Source: an uncultured Rubripirellula sp.
Lineage (GTDB): Bacteria; Planctomycetota; Planctomycetia; Pirellulales; Pirellulaceae
Length of the DNA stretch: 64,000 nt
Reading direction: 5' to 3'
Assembly (NCBI GenBank): GCA_938045805.1
Contig: CALIBL010000001.1
Span: 62,001 to 126,000, forward strand
Each line of letters starts with the position of its first letter. Position 1 is the stretch's first letter. The position numbers and the translations under genes were made by a program. Below, piece after piece: positions 18,679 through 29,094 of this stretch. A model generated the notes under the pieces. It was given only the letters and a program-made list of their open reading frames with translations, was not told the origin of the DNA and did no database searches.

Positions 18679-19150
18679 CTATCTGCCCTACCGTTTAATG
18701 TTTCTTCTCGGGCGAACCGTTTGGCAATACCCTGCCCTTTACCGAGATACTCGGAGTCGATGTCTAGGTTGCGGGCATACGTTTTGTCGTTCGGTTGGAT
18801 TATCATTTGATTCTACGATAACCGAGTATCTGCACGCTGCGAACTCTCTCACTCATAGTAAACTGTAGGGAATCCGGGAATGTCGCAAGCCCAAACTGAC
18901 TTCCCAAGCGTGATACTGAAATTCGAGATGGAATAATCCGCGAAGTCGTGATCTTGGTATCCAAAGATTAAATTTTTATTGGTATCGGAATCGTTGATTT
19001 AAATCGTAGCGACTGCCGAAACCGAAAGTCCGAAAAGCCGCTGTGCCGCAATCGAGTTTCGTTTTGGAATATGATTCTTCGCACTCGAACAATGATTTGG
19101 TAATACGGCGTCTGAGTCGAGAATTGTATTTGTATTTTTGAGGAAGCCCT
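18679..19150. promoter_or_regulatory. Divergent intergenic region manA / tatC with a 10-base inverted repeat
   Basis: 472 bases without a supported gene. AGATACTCGG (18745-18754) is the exact reverse complement of CCGAGTATCT (18822-18831), 67 bases apart, close to the manA side. The last 120 bases before tatC are AT rich. A Shine-Dalgarno-like GAGGA lies 8-9 bases before the GTG of tatC and supports that start. Confidence 0.4.
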
Positions 19151-20362
19151 GTGGACCGATTGGCGCAGCCAAAAGACGATCTGTTTGAAAACTCAACGAT
19201 GACTTTTCGAGAGCATCTCGACGAGTTGCGTCACAGTTTGGTTCGTGCCGTCATGTGGCTTGCTGCCGGCCTGGTAATTGGCTTACTGTTTGCCGATCGA
19301 GTCGTGCTGTTTGTTCAAACGCCATTGCAGACTGCGATTCGAGATTACATGGCGGATCGCGATTTATTTCGTCTCGGGTACGATCCGGCTGACCCCGCCA
19401 ACGCTCCACTCAAGAAATTTCTCGCGACCAACGCACTTGTTTGGGAAATTGTTTACGACGTACCTGATGAGTATCAGACGCTCACCATGGATTCTCTCGT
19501 GGCGGCAAAGCCGTTGGCAGAGAAAGATTCTGTTGGCTCCCGCGATAAGGCTGATATTGAGACCTCGGAGAAAGCGGGTGAAGAGGAATCGAACAACGCG
19601 AGCGAAGAGAGTGGACCCAGCGACGATAAAGTCTCTCAGGCTTCCGATCCTGCTTCTAATTTGCCTATTGATTTGAATCAAGGAGCTATCGAGCCAGTTG
19701 AGATGGCAAAGTTGCTTCAGTCGCTTCCAGATCCAAGCGTACTCAAGCCAAAAGTACAGTTGCGGCAGAATAAGACCGGATTGAGTTCGCTCAAAATGGA
19801 AGAGCCTTTCATGATCTGGGTTAAGGCCGGTTTAATTGTCGGAGCTGTCTTAGCATCTCCAATGATCTTCTATCATCTTTGGAGTTTCGTTGCGTCTGGT
19901 TTGCATGCTCATGAGCGTCGCTACGTCTATTTGTATTTACCACTGAGCGTGACGCTTTTCTCTGCTGGGGTAGTACTCGCCTTCTTTGTGGTGTTGAACT
20001 ACGTGCTTAGTTTTCTACTCGCTTTCAATGGCAGCCTCGATGTGGCCATTGAACCGCGTCTGACCTACTACGTTAATTTCGTGCTTTTGCTTCCCCTCGG
20101 CTTCGGGATCGCATTCCAATTGCCCTTGGTGATGTTGTTTCTTCAACGCATCGGGCTATTTGAAACGGATGCATATATTTCCAGTTGGCGTTTGGCCGTT
20201 CTGGTAATTTTCTTGGTTTCCATGATCCTGACCCCGGCCGATGTCACGAGTATGTTTGCAATGGCTGTGCCGCTCGTTTTCTTGTACGGCTTAGGGATCT
20301 TGATGTGCAAATTCATTCCTCGAGGCCGCGGGATGGGAAGCGATGCTTACGATCCGGCTTAG
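19151..20362 (+). CDS. tatC: Twin-arginine translocase subunit TatC with a large inserted loop
   Basis: Core receptor of the Tat pathway, which exports folded proteins. The N-terminus MTFREHLDELRHSLVRAV is the hallmark signal peptide-binding face, followed by TM1 (about residues 33-48). Conserved EEPFMIWVKAGL and ASPMIFYHLWSFVASGL begin at residue 217, and five further hydrophobic segments follow, including YYVNFVLLLPLGFGIAFQLPLV and LTPADVTSMFAMAVPLVFLYGLGI. Between TM1 and EEPF there are about 155 residues instead of the usual 30-40; part of this is very acidic and Ser rich (EKAGEEESNNASEESG). Total length is 403 against about 250 in E. coli. The GTG start is backed by GAGGA. tatA/tatB are not nearby. 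Confidence 0.95.
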   Translation: MDRLAQPKDDLFENSTMTFREHLDELRHSLVRAVMWLAAGLVIGLLFADRVVLFVQTPLQTAIRDYMADRDLFRLGYDPADPANAPLKKFLATNALVWEIVYDVPDEYQTLTMDSLVAAKPLAEKDSVGSRDKADIETSEKAGEEESNNASEESGPSDDKVSQASDPASNLPIDLNQGAIEPVEMAKLLQSLPDPSVLKPKVQLRQNKTGLSSLKMEEPFMIWVKAGLIVGAVLASPMIFYHLWSFVASGLHAHERRYVYLYLPLSVTLFSAGVVLAFFVVLNYVLSFLLAFNGSLDVAIEPRLTYYVNFVLLLPLGFGIAFQLPLVMLFLQRIGLFETDAYISSWRLAVLVIFLVSMILTPADVTSMFAMAVPLVFLYGLGILMCKFIPRGRGMGSDAYDPA

Positions 20363-20365
20363 GTG

Positions 20366-21817
20366 CTAAAAGCGATTCTTCTTGATTTGGTTGCGGCGAA
20401 TTGTACCCTTGGAGGTGAGTTCGTCACCTTGGAGTGAATTCGAGAAAAACTTGACTTCGCAATCGTTAGAAGGAATGTTGCTTCGCACGATTTCTTCGGC
20501 ATCAATGAGTATCGATTTTTTTTCCAGTTCTTGAGAAGGTGACTCGAATTGCGCATCAATCCATAACTCTAACTTCTCCCTTTTGATAAGCATCGAGTAG
20601 CGAACATATGGGATCGTGTTGATGATGCGTTCGATCCTTTCGGGGTGAATTTTGGACGCATTGGGAAGGACGATCACCTCATCCGCTCTACCAAGGATGC
20701 GAATTTGACCGGTCGCTTGATCGACTTCCGCTAGATCACCGGTCGCAAGCCACCCTTCGCTGTCTATTTTGGCGTTTGTTGATCCAGGATCGTTCCAGTA
20801 GCCCTGCATAACGTGAGGTCCGCGGACAAAAAGTTGTTGTGAAATGATCTTGTGTTCCCAGTCTTGAACAAAGTCGCCCACCAGTCCAGCAGAGGATCGG
20901 TCGGGGGTAGCACTGCAAATCACTGGTGAAGTTTCGGTGAGCCCATAGCCTTGAATCACGCTCACGGACCTGTCTCTCGTCCAGGAATAATAGTCCGTTT
21001 CTGACAAGCCAGCTCCTCCACATCCGATCATTCTGAGGTGACCCAAACCTTTGGTTTTGGTGTCTCGAAGCAATCTTGATGCGAGGCTTGGGACAAGGTT
21101 CATGAGGGTCGGTTGCACGATTGGGGCAAATCTCTCGATACCTCGGTATCCCAATGCGACTGCAAGTGAGCAACCGCTGATCAACCAACCGCCAAGGTCG
21201 CACGTTCTGGCGTATCCATGGCAAAGCGGAAGAACGCAAAGACGGCGATCTTCACGGCTCTGGGGAGCTGCCTTCAATTTGGCAGCCGCGTTTCCGGCTA
21301 GGTTGCGATGGGACAGCGTCACACCCTTCGGGGTGCCAGTAGTTCCACTTGTCCAAAGCACGAGCGAAGCGGAGTCAGGATTGATGTTATCGCTGCGATC
21401 AAGAAGGGCTATCGGTTCATTTTCTTCTCGGCTTAGGTGTGATTCGATTTCAGATAGATCAATCCAAAGACCATCGATTTCAGACCATCTTCGGTGAATT
21501 TCCTGAATGGGAAGGCGATGGTCAAACGGGAATTCAATGGTTCCCAGGTTCATGCATGCAAGTGCGACGATTACATTCGTCGGGCTATTGTCACTTACAT
21601 ATCCCACCCGCTGCTCGGCGGATCCATCGGATTTAAGGCGATTTTCAATCCAACGCGATGCTCGCTCCACAACGACGCCTAACTCAATCCAGTTCAACCA
21701 ATCGTATGTCTTGTTACCACTTTGTGCGAGCAAGGCTGGCCGCAGATCTTTTGTTTCTGCGCGATCAATTAAATACTTGATTAGCTGTGCTTGATTGGAT
21801 TTTTGAATGGGTGGCAT
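20366..21817 (-). CDS. AMP-dependent acyl-CoA synthetase/ligase family protein
   Basis: Adenylate-forming enzyme of the ANL superfamily that activates a carboxylic acid with ATP, usually to a CoA or carrier-protein thioester. The 483-residue protein has the P-loop-like motif LWTSGTTGTPKGVTLSHRNL near residue 150, the motif VIQGYGLTETSPV near 290, and the hinge-region GWLATGDLAEVD followed by GRADEVIVLPNASKIHPERIE. It is somewhat shorter than typical members (about 500-550). The substrate cannot be told from sequence; fatty acid or lipid synthesis is the likely field. It converges on tatC with a gap of only 3 bases and has fba upstream on the same strand behind a terminator. Confidence 0.88.
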   Translation of the reverse strand: MPPIQKSNQAQLIKYLIDRAETKDLRPALLAQSGNKTYDWLNWIELGVVVERASRWIENRLKSDGSAEQRVGYVSDNSPTNVIVALACMNLGTIEFPFDHRLPIQEIHRRWSEIDGLWIDLSEIESHLSREENEPIALLDRSDNINPDSASLVLWTSGTTGTPKGVTLSHRNLAGNAAAKLKAAPQSREDRRLCVLPLCHGYARTCDLGGWLISGCSLAVALGYRGIERFAPIVQPTLMNLVPSLASRLLRDTKTKGLGHLRMIGCGGAGLSETDYYSWTRDRSVSVIQGYGLTETSPVICSATPDRSSAGLVGDFVQDWEHKIISQQLFVRGPHVMQGYWNDPGSTNAKIDSEGWLATGDLAEVDQATGQIRILGRADEVIVLPNASKIHPERIERIINTIPYVRYSMLIKREKLELWIDAQFESPSQELEKKSILIDAEEIVRSNIPSNDCEVKFFSNSLQGDELTSKGTIRRNQIKKNRF

Positions 21818-21841
21818 GCTTCGTCTCTAAAGCCAATCATA

Positions 21842-21878
21842 TAAAAATGCCCCCGTGCATCATCAGACGCACAGGGGC
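21842..21878 (-). terminator. Rho-independent terminator of fba
   Basis: On the minus strand GCCCCTGTGC (21878-21869) pairs with GCACGGGGGC (21858-21849), with one G-T pair and a 10-base loop, followed by ATTTTTAT. It lies 52 bases after the fba stop and before the acyl-CoA synthetase gene. Confidence 0.88.
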
Positions 21879-21929
21879 AAGAGTCGTTACTCGCCACTCT
21901 CAAATGAGGGTGGTTGCAGATTGATAGGA

Positions 21930-22943
21930 TTAACCAATTTGCTGTCGCAATTTGGCACCATTTCCAGCTTGGCCGAATGCAGTCATTCGTGCAACGCAAA
22001 CTTCCTTCATGGCAGCACGTGCGGGCTTCAAATAGGCGCGGGGGTCAAAAGCTGATGGGTCTTCAGTGAGAACCTTGCGAATCGCGCCGGTGATTGCCAT
22101 GCGGCAGTCGGTATCGACATTGATTTTACGAACGCCGCTCTTGATACCACGTTGGATTTCTTCAACTGGCACACCGTAAGTCTGCTTCATCTGCCCACCG
22201 TACTGGTTGATGATATCCTGCAGGTCCTGGGGAACGCTGCTGCTACCGTGCATGACCAGATGAGTGTTGGGTAGCTTAGCGTGGATCTCTTCGATTCGCG
22301 ACATAGCGAGGACTTCACCGGTTGGCTTACTGGTGAATTTGTAAGCGCCATGGCTGGTACCGATTGCAACGGCGAGTGCATCGACTCCGGTCTCTTCTAC
22401 GAATCTAGCAGCTTCTTCTGGATCGGTGAGAAGTTGGTCTCGGGAGAGTTCACCAACCGCACCGTGTCCGTCTTCTTGCTCGCCTTCACCTGACTCGAGT
22501 GAGCCGAGACAACCCAGTTCACCTTCTACGCTCACGCCCTGTGCGTGAGCCATTTTGACAACTTCAGCGGTGACTCGAACGTTATAGTCGTAATCGGCTG
22601 GAGTCTGACCATCCTCCATCAGAGATCCGTCCATCATAACGCTGGTGAAACCGTTATCGATGGCGGACTGGCAGGTCTCGGGGCTATTGCCGTGATCCTG
22701 ATGCATCACGATTGGAATTTGAGGGTAAAGTTCTGTGGCGGCAAGCATGAGGTGTCGCAGGTAGGCATCCTGCGAGTAAGAGCGTGCACCTCGAGATGCC
22801 TGAATGATGACAGGCGAATCAGTGGCTTCAGCCGCTTCCATAATCGACTGGATTTGTTCCATGTTGTTGACATTGAACGCGGCGACGCCGTAATCATTTT
22901 CAGCAGCGTGATCGAGAACAACGCGGAGAGGAACCAAAGGCAT
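21930..22943 (-). CDS. fba: Fructose-bisphosphate aldolase, class II
   Basis: Zinc-dependent aldolase that splits fructose 1,6-bisphosphate into dihydroxyacetone phosphate and glyceraldehyde 3-phosphate. The 337-residue protein has the expected motifs: [13 protein letters not shown] near residue 18, the Zn-binding [13 protein letters not shown] near 80, DGSLMED, the Glu-rich [18 protein letters not shown], the second Zn histidine in GTSHGAYKF, and [19 protein letters not shown]. The sequence style is that of the CbbA-type enzymes of autotrophs and cyanobacteria. A strong terminator follows it. Confidence 0.95.
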   Translation of the reverse strand: MPLVPLRVVLDHAAENDYGVAAFNVNNMEQIQSIMEAAEATDSPVIIQASRGARSYSQDAYLRHLMLAATELYPQIPIVMHQDHGNSPETCQSAIDNGFTSVMMDGSLMEDGQTPADYDYNVRVTAEVVKMAHAQGVSVEGELGCLGSLESGEGEQEDGHGAVGELSRDQLLTDPEEAARFVEETGVDALAVAIGTSHGAYKFTSKPTGEVLAMSRIEEIHAKLPNTHLVMHGSSSVPQDLQDIINQYGGQMKQTYGVPVEEIQRGIKSGVRKINVDTDCRMAITGAIRKVLTEDPSAFDPRAYLKPARAAMKEVCVARMTAFGQAGNGAKLRQQIG

Positions 22944-23188
22944 AGTGGGACCCTTGCGAGAGGGAGGAATTTGTCAGTAATGAACCTACGTTTTCACGCG
23001 ATTATCCCAGTGTGACGGCTGATCGCAAGGGTATGGGCGAAAGGGAATGTTCGTGTTTTTTTTTACCGAGGGTCACTAACCCCTCTGAAGGGCTTTTGCT
23101 GAACCTTCTTCGCAAGTTTTGTCGCCTTTGCGAGCGAATTAGCGGTCAGATTTGCGCCGGCCTACTTGAGATAGTGCCTAGACCCAGA

Positions 23189-25156
23189 TTAGAGGGAGCT
23201 TTCATGTTTTGGCGATTTCATTTCGCCAGTGAGTCTTTCGATGATGGCGTCGACGTCGTAGACGCAGCCTCCCCAAGTGCCTCCTCCAGCCTGCTGCAAA
23301 GCAGACCATAGTCGAGTATCTTCGGGCATACTCGGGTCAACTTGAAGTTGGGGGTGAGCTTGGCGGCGAGCGAGAATCTCGTCCGGATTGTGATTCCCTT
23401 CTCCATCGCCAATCAGATTTACCTTCCCAATCAGTTGATTTCGATCAATTTCGATTTCAATCAAATCACCATCTCGAACTTTTGCAATGGGACCACCGGC
23501 CAGTGCCTCTGGTCCAACGTGACCAATGCACGCTCCGGTACTCACTCCGGAAAACCTCGCATCGGTAATCAACGCAACCTCTTTCCCGAACGAAAGGTAT
23601 TTCAACGCCGAGGTGATTTGATAGGTTTCTTCCATCCCACATCCGAGAGGTCCCCGTCCGATGAGGACGATGACATCACCTGCTTTGATCACAGGTTCGG
23701 ATTGACCTTTGATCGCCGCAATAGCTTCCCGTTCCGAGGTGAAAACTCTTGCTGGGCCTCGTTTCCTGTAGATTCCGTCTTGATCGATCACCGACGGATC
23801 AATGGAGGTTGATTTGATCACGGATCCTTCAGGGCATAAATTTCCTTTCGGGAAACAGACCGTACTAGTGAGTCCGCGACGATTCGCTTCGGCGGGGATC
23901 ATGATCACATCATCGGGATTGATGCCATCAACCTCACGTAGATGCTCTCGACAGATAGCACGGCGATCAGATGCATGCCACTTGTCAAGAATCTCATTCC
24001 ACGTCATCCCTGAAACGGTTTTCGATTCTGCTTTGAGGAGCCCAAGTTCGCGCAGGTGCCATGCAACTTCTGGAACGCCACCTGCAAGGAAAAGTTGTAC
24101 GGTGGGATGACCAACTGGCCCGTTCGGCAGGCAGTCCACAAAACGAGGCACCAATCGATTGATTTCGCTGAAGGTTTCAGCGGTCGGGCGATGAAGTCCT
24201 GCTGACGCTGCGATTGCTGGAATGTGCAGGAGAAGGTTGGTGCTCCCACCCACGGCGGCATGGATCAGCATCGCGTTGTAGACAGCGTCCTCAGTGAGAT
24301 AATCACTTAAGGTTTCGCCTCTCGCTTCCATTTCGATCGCTGCGGATGCCGAATCGCGAGCAAGTTTGGTCCAGATGGGTTGTCCGCTTGGGGCTAGAGC
24401 AGCGTGTGGGACCGTCATGCCTAATGCTTCAGCGACCACTTGGCTTGTCGCCGCTGTGCCGAGAAATTGGCATCCGCCCCCGGGCGTCCCGCACGCTCGA
24501 CAGCCCTCAAGTGAAGCCTGCTCCAATGACATTTCCCCGCGGCTGTATCTAGCTCCGATGGTCTGCACTTTACCTGCATCTTCTCCAACGGTTGGAGGTA
24601 GGGTCACACCACCGGGAACAAGGACGTTAGCGAGCTGACCACATCCAGCCAAAGCCATCATCATTGCAGGTAAGCCCTTGTCGCAGGTCGCAATCCCGAT
24701 GACTCCCTTCCTTCGAGGAAGCGACCGGATCAGTCGCCGCATCACGATTGCTGCATCGTTACGGTAGGGAAGCGAATCGAACATTCCCTTGGTGCCTTGG
24801 CTGCGCCCATCGCATGGATCGCTGACGTATGCGGCGAAGGGTACTCCTGACTGATCAGAAACTGTCTCAGCAGCTGCCTGCACGAGAAGGCCTACTTCCC
24901 AGTGCCCGGTGTGATACCCCAAAGCAACCGGACTGCCGTCGGGATTTCGAACGCCGCCTTGGGTGCTCAGAATCAGGTATTGATCTCCTAGGGCACGACT
25001 GGGATCGAGTCCCATTCCCACACTTTGTGTAAGCCCAAATAGGTCACCGCTGCTCCAGTTTCTAAGGATTTCATCACTTAGTGGTAGCTTTCCCTGCGGT
25101 CCTTCTGCATGAGTTTTTAGTGATTCAGGTTGAGGAGCATCAAAGAATGGATTCAT
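23189..25156 (-). CDS. yjhG: YjhG/YagF-type sugar-acid (D-xylonate-like) dehydratase, IlvD/Edd family
   Basis: Iron-sulfur dehydratase that turns an aldonic acid into a 2-keto-3-deoxy acid. Conserved blocks follow the YjhG/YagF branch rather than Ilv[13 protein letters not shown] and [14 protein letters not shown] near the start, [52 protein letters not shown] (cluster cysteines), [25 protein letters not shown]-type block at about 310, [21 protein letters not shown] and [11 protein letters not shown] at the end. Length from the ATG at 25156 is 655 residues, the family length. A longer reading from 25252 would overlap the helicase gene by 59 bases and adds 32 non-conserved residues, so I reject it. 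It lies downstream of the helicase and near a sugar importer, pointing to pentose or sugar-acid use. Confidence 0.9.
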   Translation of the reverse strand: MNPFFDAPQPESLKTHAEGPQGKLPLSDEILRNWSSGDLFGLTQSVGMGLDPSRALGDQYLILSTQGGVRNPDGSPVALGYHTGHWEVGLLVQAAAETVSDQSGVPFAAYVSDPCDGRSQGTKGMFDSLPYRNDAAIVMRRLIRSLPRRKGVIGIATCDKGLPAMMMALAGCGQLANVLVPGGVTLPPTVGEDAGKVQTIGARYSRGEMSLEQASLEGCRACGTPGGGCQFLGTAATSQVVAEALGMTVPHAALAPSGQPIWTKLARDSASAAIEMEARGETLSDYLTEDAVYNAMLIHAAVGGSTNLLLHIPAIAASAGLHRPTAETFSEINRLVPRFVDCLPNGPVGHPTVQLFLAGGVPEVAWHLRELGLLKAESKTVSGMTWNEILDKWHASDRRAICREHLREVDGINPDDVIMIPAEANRRGLTSTVCFPKGNLCPEGSVIKSTSIDPSVIDQDGIYRKRGPARVFTSEREAIAAIKGQSEPVIKAGDVIVLIGRGPLGCGMEETYQITSALKYLSFGKEVALITDARFSGVSTGACIGHVGPEALAGGPIAKVRDGDLIEIEIDRNQLIGKVNLIGDGEGNHNPDEILARRQAHPQLQVDPSMPEDTRLWSALQQAGGGTWGGCVYDVDAIIERLTGEMKSPKHESSL

Positions 25157-25193
25157 GGAGGAGTGCAGCAGATTCAGTGATCGGGGATGGGAT

Positions 25194-26480
25194 CTAACGT
25201 CTTCGGCGAACCTTGCGGAACATTGGATTGAGTTTGCGTTTTGCTGGACCAACTTCCTCTTGTTCTACTTTGGCTACCGGTGGTGGGGCGACGGCTTCAA
25301 AGCCTTCAATTTGGTCTCGCAAGAGTTCCTTGTTGATTCGTCGTTCAATATTGGTCAGAAATTCTCCCTCACCCGGAACGACGAAGGTGAATGCGATACC
25401 ATCACGCCCCATTCGACCTGTTCTTCCCACTCGATGTACATAGTCGTCACAGTCTTGTGGAACGTCGTAGTTGATGATGTGGGAAATGGTGCTGATATCG
25501 ATGCCTCTGCCAACGACATCGGTGGCGACCAGAATTTTTAGCTTCCCATCCCGAAGGCGTTGAAGCACTCGGTCACGTTCCCTCTGCGCCATGTCGCCGT
25601 GCATGCTTCCACAGTCCGGGTGTCGGTGACTGAGTTGTCGGTAAAGACGATCCGTGCCCCGTTTGGTGCGACAGAAGATAATGGTTTGCTCCGGCTTTTC
25701 GCGTTCAAGCACTCGATCGAGAAGGTCGGATTTTCGATCTTGAGCAACGGTGAAGTAGTGTTGCTCAATCGTCTCAACGGCCATGTCGTTTTTGCTGCAG
25801 TCGATCACCAGGGGATCTTGCATGTACGATTCGGCGAGTCGTCGGACACCGCTGGGCAGTGTTGCGGACAGGAGCAACGTTTGACGGTCTTTGGGGCACT
25901 TGCGCAAAATTCTTTCGATTTGTGGCCGAAATCCAATATCAAGCATTCGATCCGCTTCATCCATTACCACACACCAGACACTCCCTGTACGGAGAGATCG
26001 ACGTTGAAGGTGGTCATGAATTCGACCCGGTGTGCCCACCACAATCTGAACGCCGTTTTCTAGTTGTCGCAGTTGTTTATTCAGATTTTTGCCGCCAGAA
26101 AGCACCGCGATCTCTGTTTCCACTCCGACCGCAAGACGCTCCGTTTCGCGTGCGACTTGGTCTGCAAGTTCACGGGTGGGTACGACGATGATTGCTTGTG
26201 GGTCCCTGCATTCATCTAGCGAATCAAGCTGTTCTAAAATTGGAATCGCAAAAGATGCGGTTTTACCCGTTCCGGTCCTAGCTTGGCCGATCACATCTTC
26301 ACCGTCCAATGCGAGAGGGATCAATTGACCTTGTATCGGTGATGGCTTTGAAAAGCCTGCTTGTCTCAGGGCACGCCGCATCACCGGCGATAGGTCCAAG
26401 TCGTCGAAAGAATCAATGGATTCCGAGTTGCTGTCTTTTTTCATCACCGCAGTGTACCTTGCCGCAGCTATTTTCACCAC
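25194..26480 (-). CDS. DEAD-box ATP-dependent RNA helicase
   Basis: RNA helicase that remodels RNA or ribosome precursors. All motifs are present in order: Q motif with FSKPSPIQ near residue 45, ARTGTGKT (motif I), PTRELADQ (Ia), TPGRI (Ib), DEAD (II), SAT (III), [11 protein letters not shown] (IV), DVVGRGID (V) and HRVGRTGR (VI). The C-terminus is a short basic tail ([15 protein letters not shown]), as in RhlE/CshA types. Length 428 is typical. The first 12 residues before MKKDSNSES (ATG at 26444) may not be translated. The dehydratase gene starts 37 bases after its stop on the same strand. Confidence 0.93.
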   Translation of the reverse strand: MVKIAAARYTAVMKKDSNSESIDSFDDLDLSPVMRRALRQAGFSKPSPIQGQLIPLALDGEDVIGQARTGTGKTASFAIPILEQLDSLDECRDPQAIIVVPTRELADQVARETERLAVGVETEIAVLSGGKNLNKQLRQLENGVQIVVGTPGRIHDHLQRRSLRTGSVWCVVMDEADRMLDIGFRPQIERILRKCPKDRQTLLLSATLPSGVRRLAESYMQDPLVIDCSKNDMAVETIEQHYFTVAQDRKSDLLDRVLEREKPEQTIIFCRTKRGTDRLYRQLSHRHPDCGSMHGDMAQRERDRVLQRLRDGKLKILVATDVVGRGIDISTISHIINYDVPQDCDDYVHRVGRTGRMGRDGIAFTFVVPGEGEFLTNIERRINKELLRDQIEGFEAVAPPPVAKVEQEEVGPAKRKLNPMFRKVRRRR

Positions 26481-26562
26481 GTAGCGAATTGCCCTTGGCT
26501 AGCTGAATGCGAAGGTTTTATCTCTGAATCAGTGATGAAGACACCAACGACCCTTAAACATC

Positions 26563-27552
26563 TTAGTCTTGATTTTTAGCCATCATGGCGCGCCTTTTTG
26601 CGGCAAAGCGTTTTACCATCTCGTCGGTTACGACTCCTCCTAGGATCACCGCTCCGATTACTGCATATTCAATGTTGGTGGGAATCTGGTCCACCAACGT
26701 GATGGTGTTTTTGAGTACTTGCATTACTGCCGCTCCGATCACCACGCCAATAATTGTTCCCTCGCCGCCCCGTAAACTACATCCCCCAAGGACAGCTCCA
26801 GCGATGGCGTAGAGCTCATAGAAATTTCCAAAGTCGACCGGTTGTGCGCTACCGACATCGAGAACAAAAATCATTCCCCCGAGTCCGCTCAATAATGCAC
26901 AAATCACATACGCCAGAATGATTACTCGATCCGTATTGATTCCACTAAATCTAGCAGCGGTTTCGTTGCGTCCAATGGCGAGCATGTAACGGCCATAGAC
27001 GGTGCAGTTGAGCAAGATGATTGCCAATATCGCGACAACCACAAGGATCAGGCATGGGTTAGGAATATTGTAATCTGTGCTCGGTATGGGGACTTGTCCC
27101 GTCGCTAACGTGCGCAGGCCGGAAAAGCCGCCTTGAAATCCCTGTGTTTGATCATGCACGATTCCTCGTGTAAGACCTCGATAGAACAGCAGGCCACACA
27201 ATGTGACAACGAATGGTTGTAACCTTGCTTTGGTGATAAGGAGTCCGTGGCTAAGGCCAATTGTCAAGGAGATCCCTGCAACTAGCAGCAGTGCTACAGG
27301 AACCGGCATTTGATGTTCCACAAGCATCCACGGTAGGAGGCAGCCGACGAGGCAAATCACTGAGCCAATCGACAGGTCGATTCCTGCTGTGATGATGACA
27401 AACGCTGCGCCAATGGAAATGATTCCAAATTCTGCGCTACGACGAATCAAATTTTGGGTATTAAAAGGGCTGATGAAAGACTCTTCAGCCATCATCCACG
27501 TCGCAAAGCAAATAAAAATGAGCAGGCCTAAGATCCCAAGGATTTTCTTCAT
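26563..27552 (-). CDS. ABC sugar importer permease (RbsC-like)
   Basis: Inner membrane channel of a ribose/xylose/galactoside-type ABC importer. The 329-residue protein is strongly hydrophobic with about 8-10 membrane segments; recognisable family blocks are GIISIGAAFVIITAGIDLSIGSV near residue 45 and GAVLGGCSLRGGEGTIIGVVIGA near 245, the latter holding the loop that contacts the ATPase. The ATG overlaps the stop of the ATPase gene by 4 bases (ATGA), so the two are translationally coupled. The C-terminus is basic (RFAAKRRAMM). The sugar carried cannot be told. Confidence 0.92.
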   Translation of the reverse strand: MKKILGILGLLIFICFATWMMAEESFISPFNTQNLIRRSAEFGIISIGAAFVIITAGIDLSIGSVICLVGCLLPWMLVEHQMPVPVALLLVAGISLTIGLSHGLLITKARLQPFVVTLCGLLFYRGLTRGIVHDQTQGFQGGFSGLRTLATGQVPIPSTDYNIPNPCLILVVVAILAIILLNCTVYGRYMLAIGRNETAARFSGINTDRVIILAYVICALLSGLGGMIFVLDVGSAQPVDFGNFYELYAIAGAVLGGCSLRGGEGTIIGVVIGAAVMQVLKNTITLVDQIPTNIEYAVIGAVILGGVVTDEMVKRFAAKRRAMMAKNQD

Positions 27553-29087
27553 TGGTCTTCTTTTGGTTCGATAGGATGTGCGGCTCGCCCGCCCGTTGCA
27601 AGATGCATGATCGCTTCTTCAGAAGCATCGTTTCGCGATAATTCGCCGCTAATTCGACCTTCGTGCATAACGAGCACCCGATCGGACATGCTGATCACTT
27701 CTTCCATTTCACTGGACACAAAGAGAATGGCGACACCTTTGGCAGCCAACTCTTCCATCAGCCTGTAGATTTCTTGTTTTGCACCGATATCCACGCCACG
27801 TGTTGGTTCATCGAGGAGTAGCACTGTCGGATTCATCGACAACCACTTCCCGATGACAACTTTCTGCTGATTACCACCTGACAGGTAGCGGACCTGCTGT
27901 GAATCACTCGAGGTTTTGATTCGCATCTGTTGAGTGGAACGTTCCGAATCAGCTTTTTCGCGACGTGTGTTAGCGAACAGCCATGCCTTTCGATGTTGAT
28001 CTAAGCCTGGTAAGCCGATGTTATTCCGCATGCCAGTTTCAAGAATCAATCCTTCATTCTTGCGGTCCTCGGGTACCATTGCGATCCCAGCGTTGATGGC
28101 GGTTCGGCAGTTAAGACTGGTTAGTTCTTTGCCCGAGACGAAGATCGATCCAGAGAGAGCTTTATCGACACCAAAAATCGCACGCAGTAGTTCCGTTCGT
28201 CCAGCACCCACCAGTCCGGCAATACCGACCATCTCACCTGCCTTGACTTTTAAATCAATGGTGTGCTGGGGCCATGATTGCGTTCGTACCGATTTAACGT
28301 GCAGTTGCGTTTTGTTTTGGGTGTAGCTTTTGCGAGCGTAGAACTTCGAGATATCTCGGCCCACCATCGCTTCAACCATTGAATCATGCGATATCTCATC
28401 CTTCGAAAGAATCCCCGCATTCTCACCATCTCTCAGTATGGTGACTCGATCAGCGATGGTTTCTATTTCAAACAACCGGTGCGAGATATAAATGATCGTT
28501 ACACCTTGCGATTTTAAGTTCGCGATAACCCGGAACAGTTCTTCCGTTTCCGATTGAGAAAGACTGCTCGTTGGCTCATCCATGATCAGAATACGTGCGT
28601 TGACGGAAAGTGCTTTGGCAATCTCCACCATTTGTTGAACACCAATGGTCAGTGAGCTCACTAAGGTTCGCGGGCTGATTTCAAGTCCCACCATGTTCAG
28701 AAACTGAGTCGCCTCGCGATAAATGCGATCGGATTTCACAAAGCCAAACTTTTTAGGTTCTCGACCCAAGAAGATGTTGGATCCAACATCAAGATTATCA
28801 GCCAGATTGAGTTCTTGATGAATGAGAGCAATGCCTTGCTCCAACGCCTGCTCGACTCCATTTAGTCGAATTGGCACGCCATCAAGTAGGATTTCGCCCT
28901 CATCTTGCCGCTGCACACCTGCAAGAATCTTCATCAGGGTGCTCTTCCCTGCCCCATTCTCACCAATCACCGCGTGCACTTCGCCTCGCTCGATCGAAAG
29001 CGAGACGTTCTTTAGGGCACTCACACCAGAGAATCTTTTCGTCAAACCCCGGACTTGCACGAATGGAACAGCAGAATGATCGGTCAT
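27549..29087 (-). CDS. ABC sugar importer ATPase with two nucleotide domains (RbsA-like)
   Basis: Energises the sugar importer. The 512-residue protein holds two ABC domains: the first has a standard Walker A GENGAGKST near residue 43, and Walker B with ILIMDEPTSSLS; the second has the degenerate P-loop GLVGAGRTEL near 290, signature LSGGNQQKVVIGKWL and Walker B VLLLDEPTRGVD. This asymmetry is the rule in RbsA/XylG/MglA proteins. It starts 7 bases after the binding-protein stop and overlaps the permease gene. Confidence 0.94.
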   Translation of the reverse strand: MTDHSAVPFVQVRGLTKRFSGVSALKNVSLSIERGEVHAVIGENGAGKSTLMKILAGVQRQDEGEILLDGVPIRLNGVEQALEQGIALIHQELNLADNLDVGSNIFLGREPKKFGFVKSDRIYREATQFLNMVGLEISPRTLVSSLTIGVQQMVEIAKALSVNARILIMDEPTSSLSQSETEELFRVIANLKSQGVTIIYISHRLFEIETIADRVTILRDGENAGILSKDEISHDSMVEAMVGRDISKFYARKSYTQNKTQLHVKSVRTQSWPQHTIDLKVKAGEMVGIAGLVGAGRTELLRAIFGVDKALSGSIFVSGKELTSLNCRTAINAGIAMVPEDRKNEGLILETGMRNNIGLPGLDQHRKAWLFANTRREKADSERSTQQMRIKTSSDSQQVRYLSGGNQQKVVIGKWLSMNPTVLLLDEPTRGVDIGAKQEIYRLMEELAAKGVAILFVSSEMEEVISMSDRVLVMHEGRISGELSRNDASEEAIMHLATGGRAAHPIEPKEDQ

Positions 29088-29094
29088 CGCCGTG

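Noticed and set aside
22545-23015. 156-codon plus-strand open frame opposite fba
   Set aside because: It is antisense to the conserved aldolase and has no recognisable protein character.
23051-23064. T-run as a terminator
   Set aside because: There is no GC-rich stem directly before it on the plus strand, and on the minus strand it is an A-run.
25560-26063. 167-codon plus-strand open frame opposite the DEAD-box helicase
   Set aside because: It is antisense to conserved helicase motifs, with no domain of its own.
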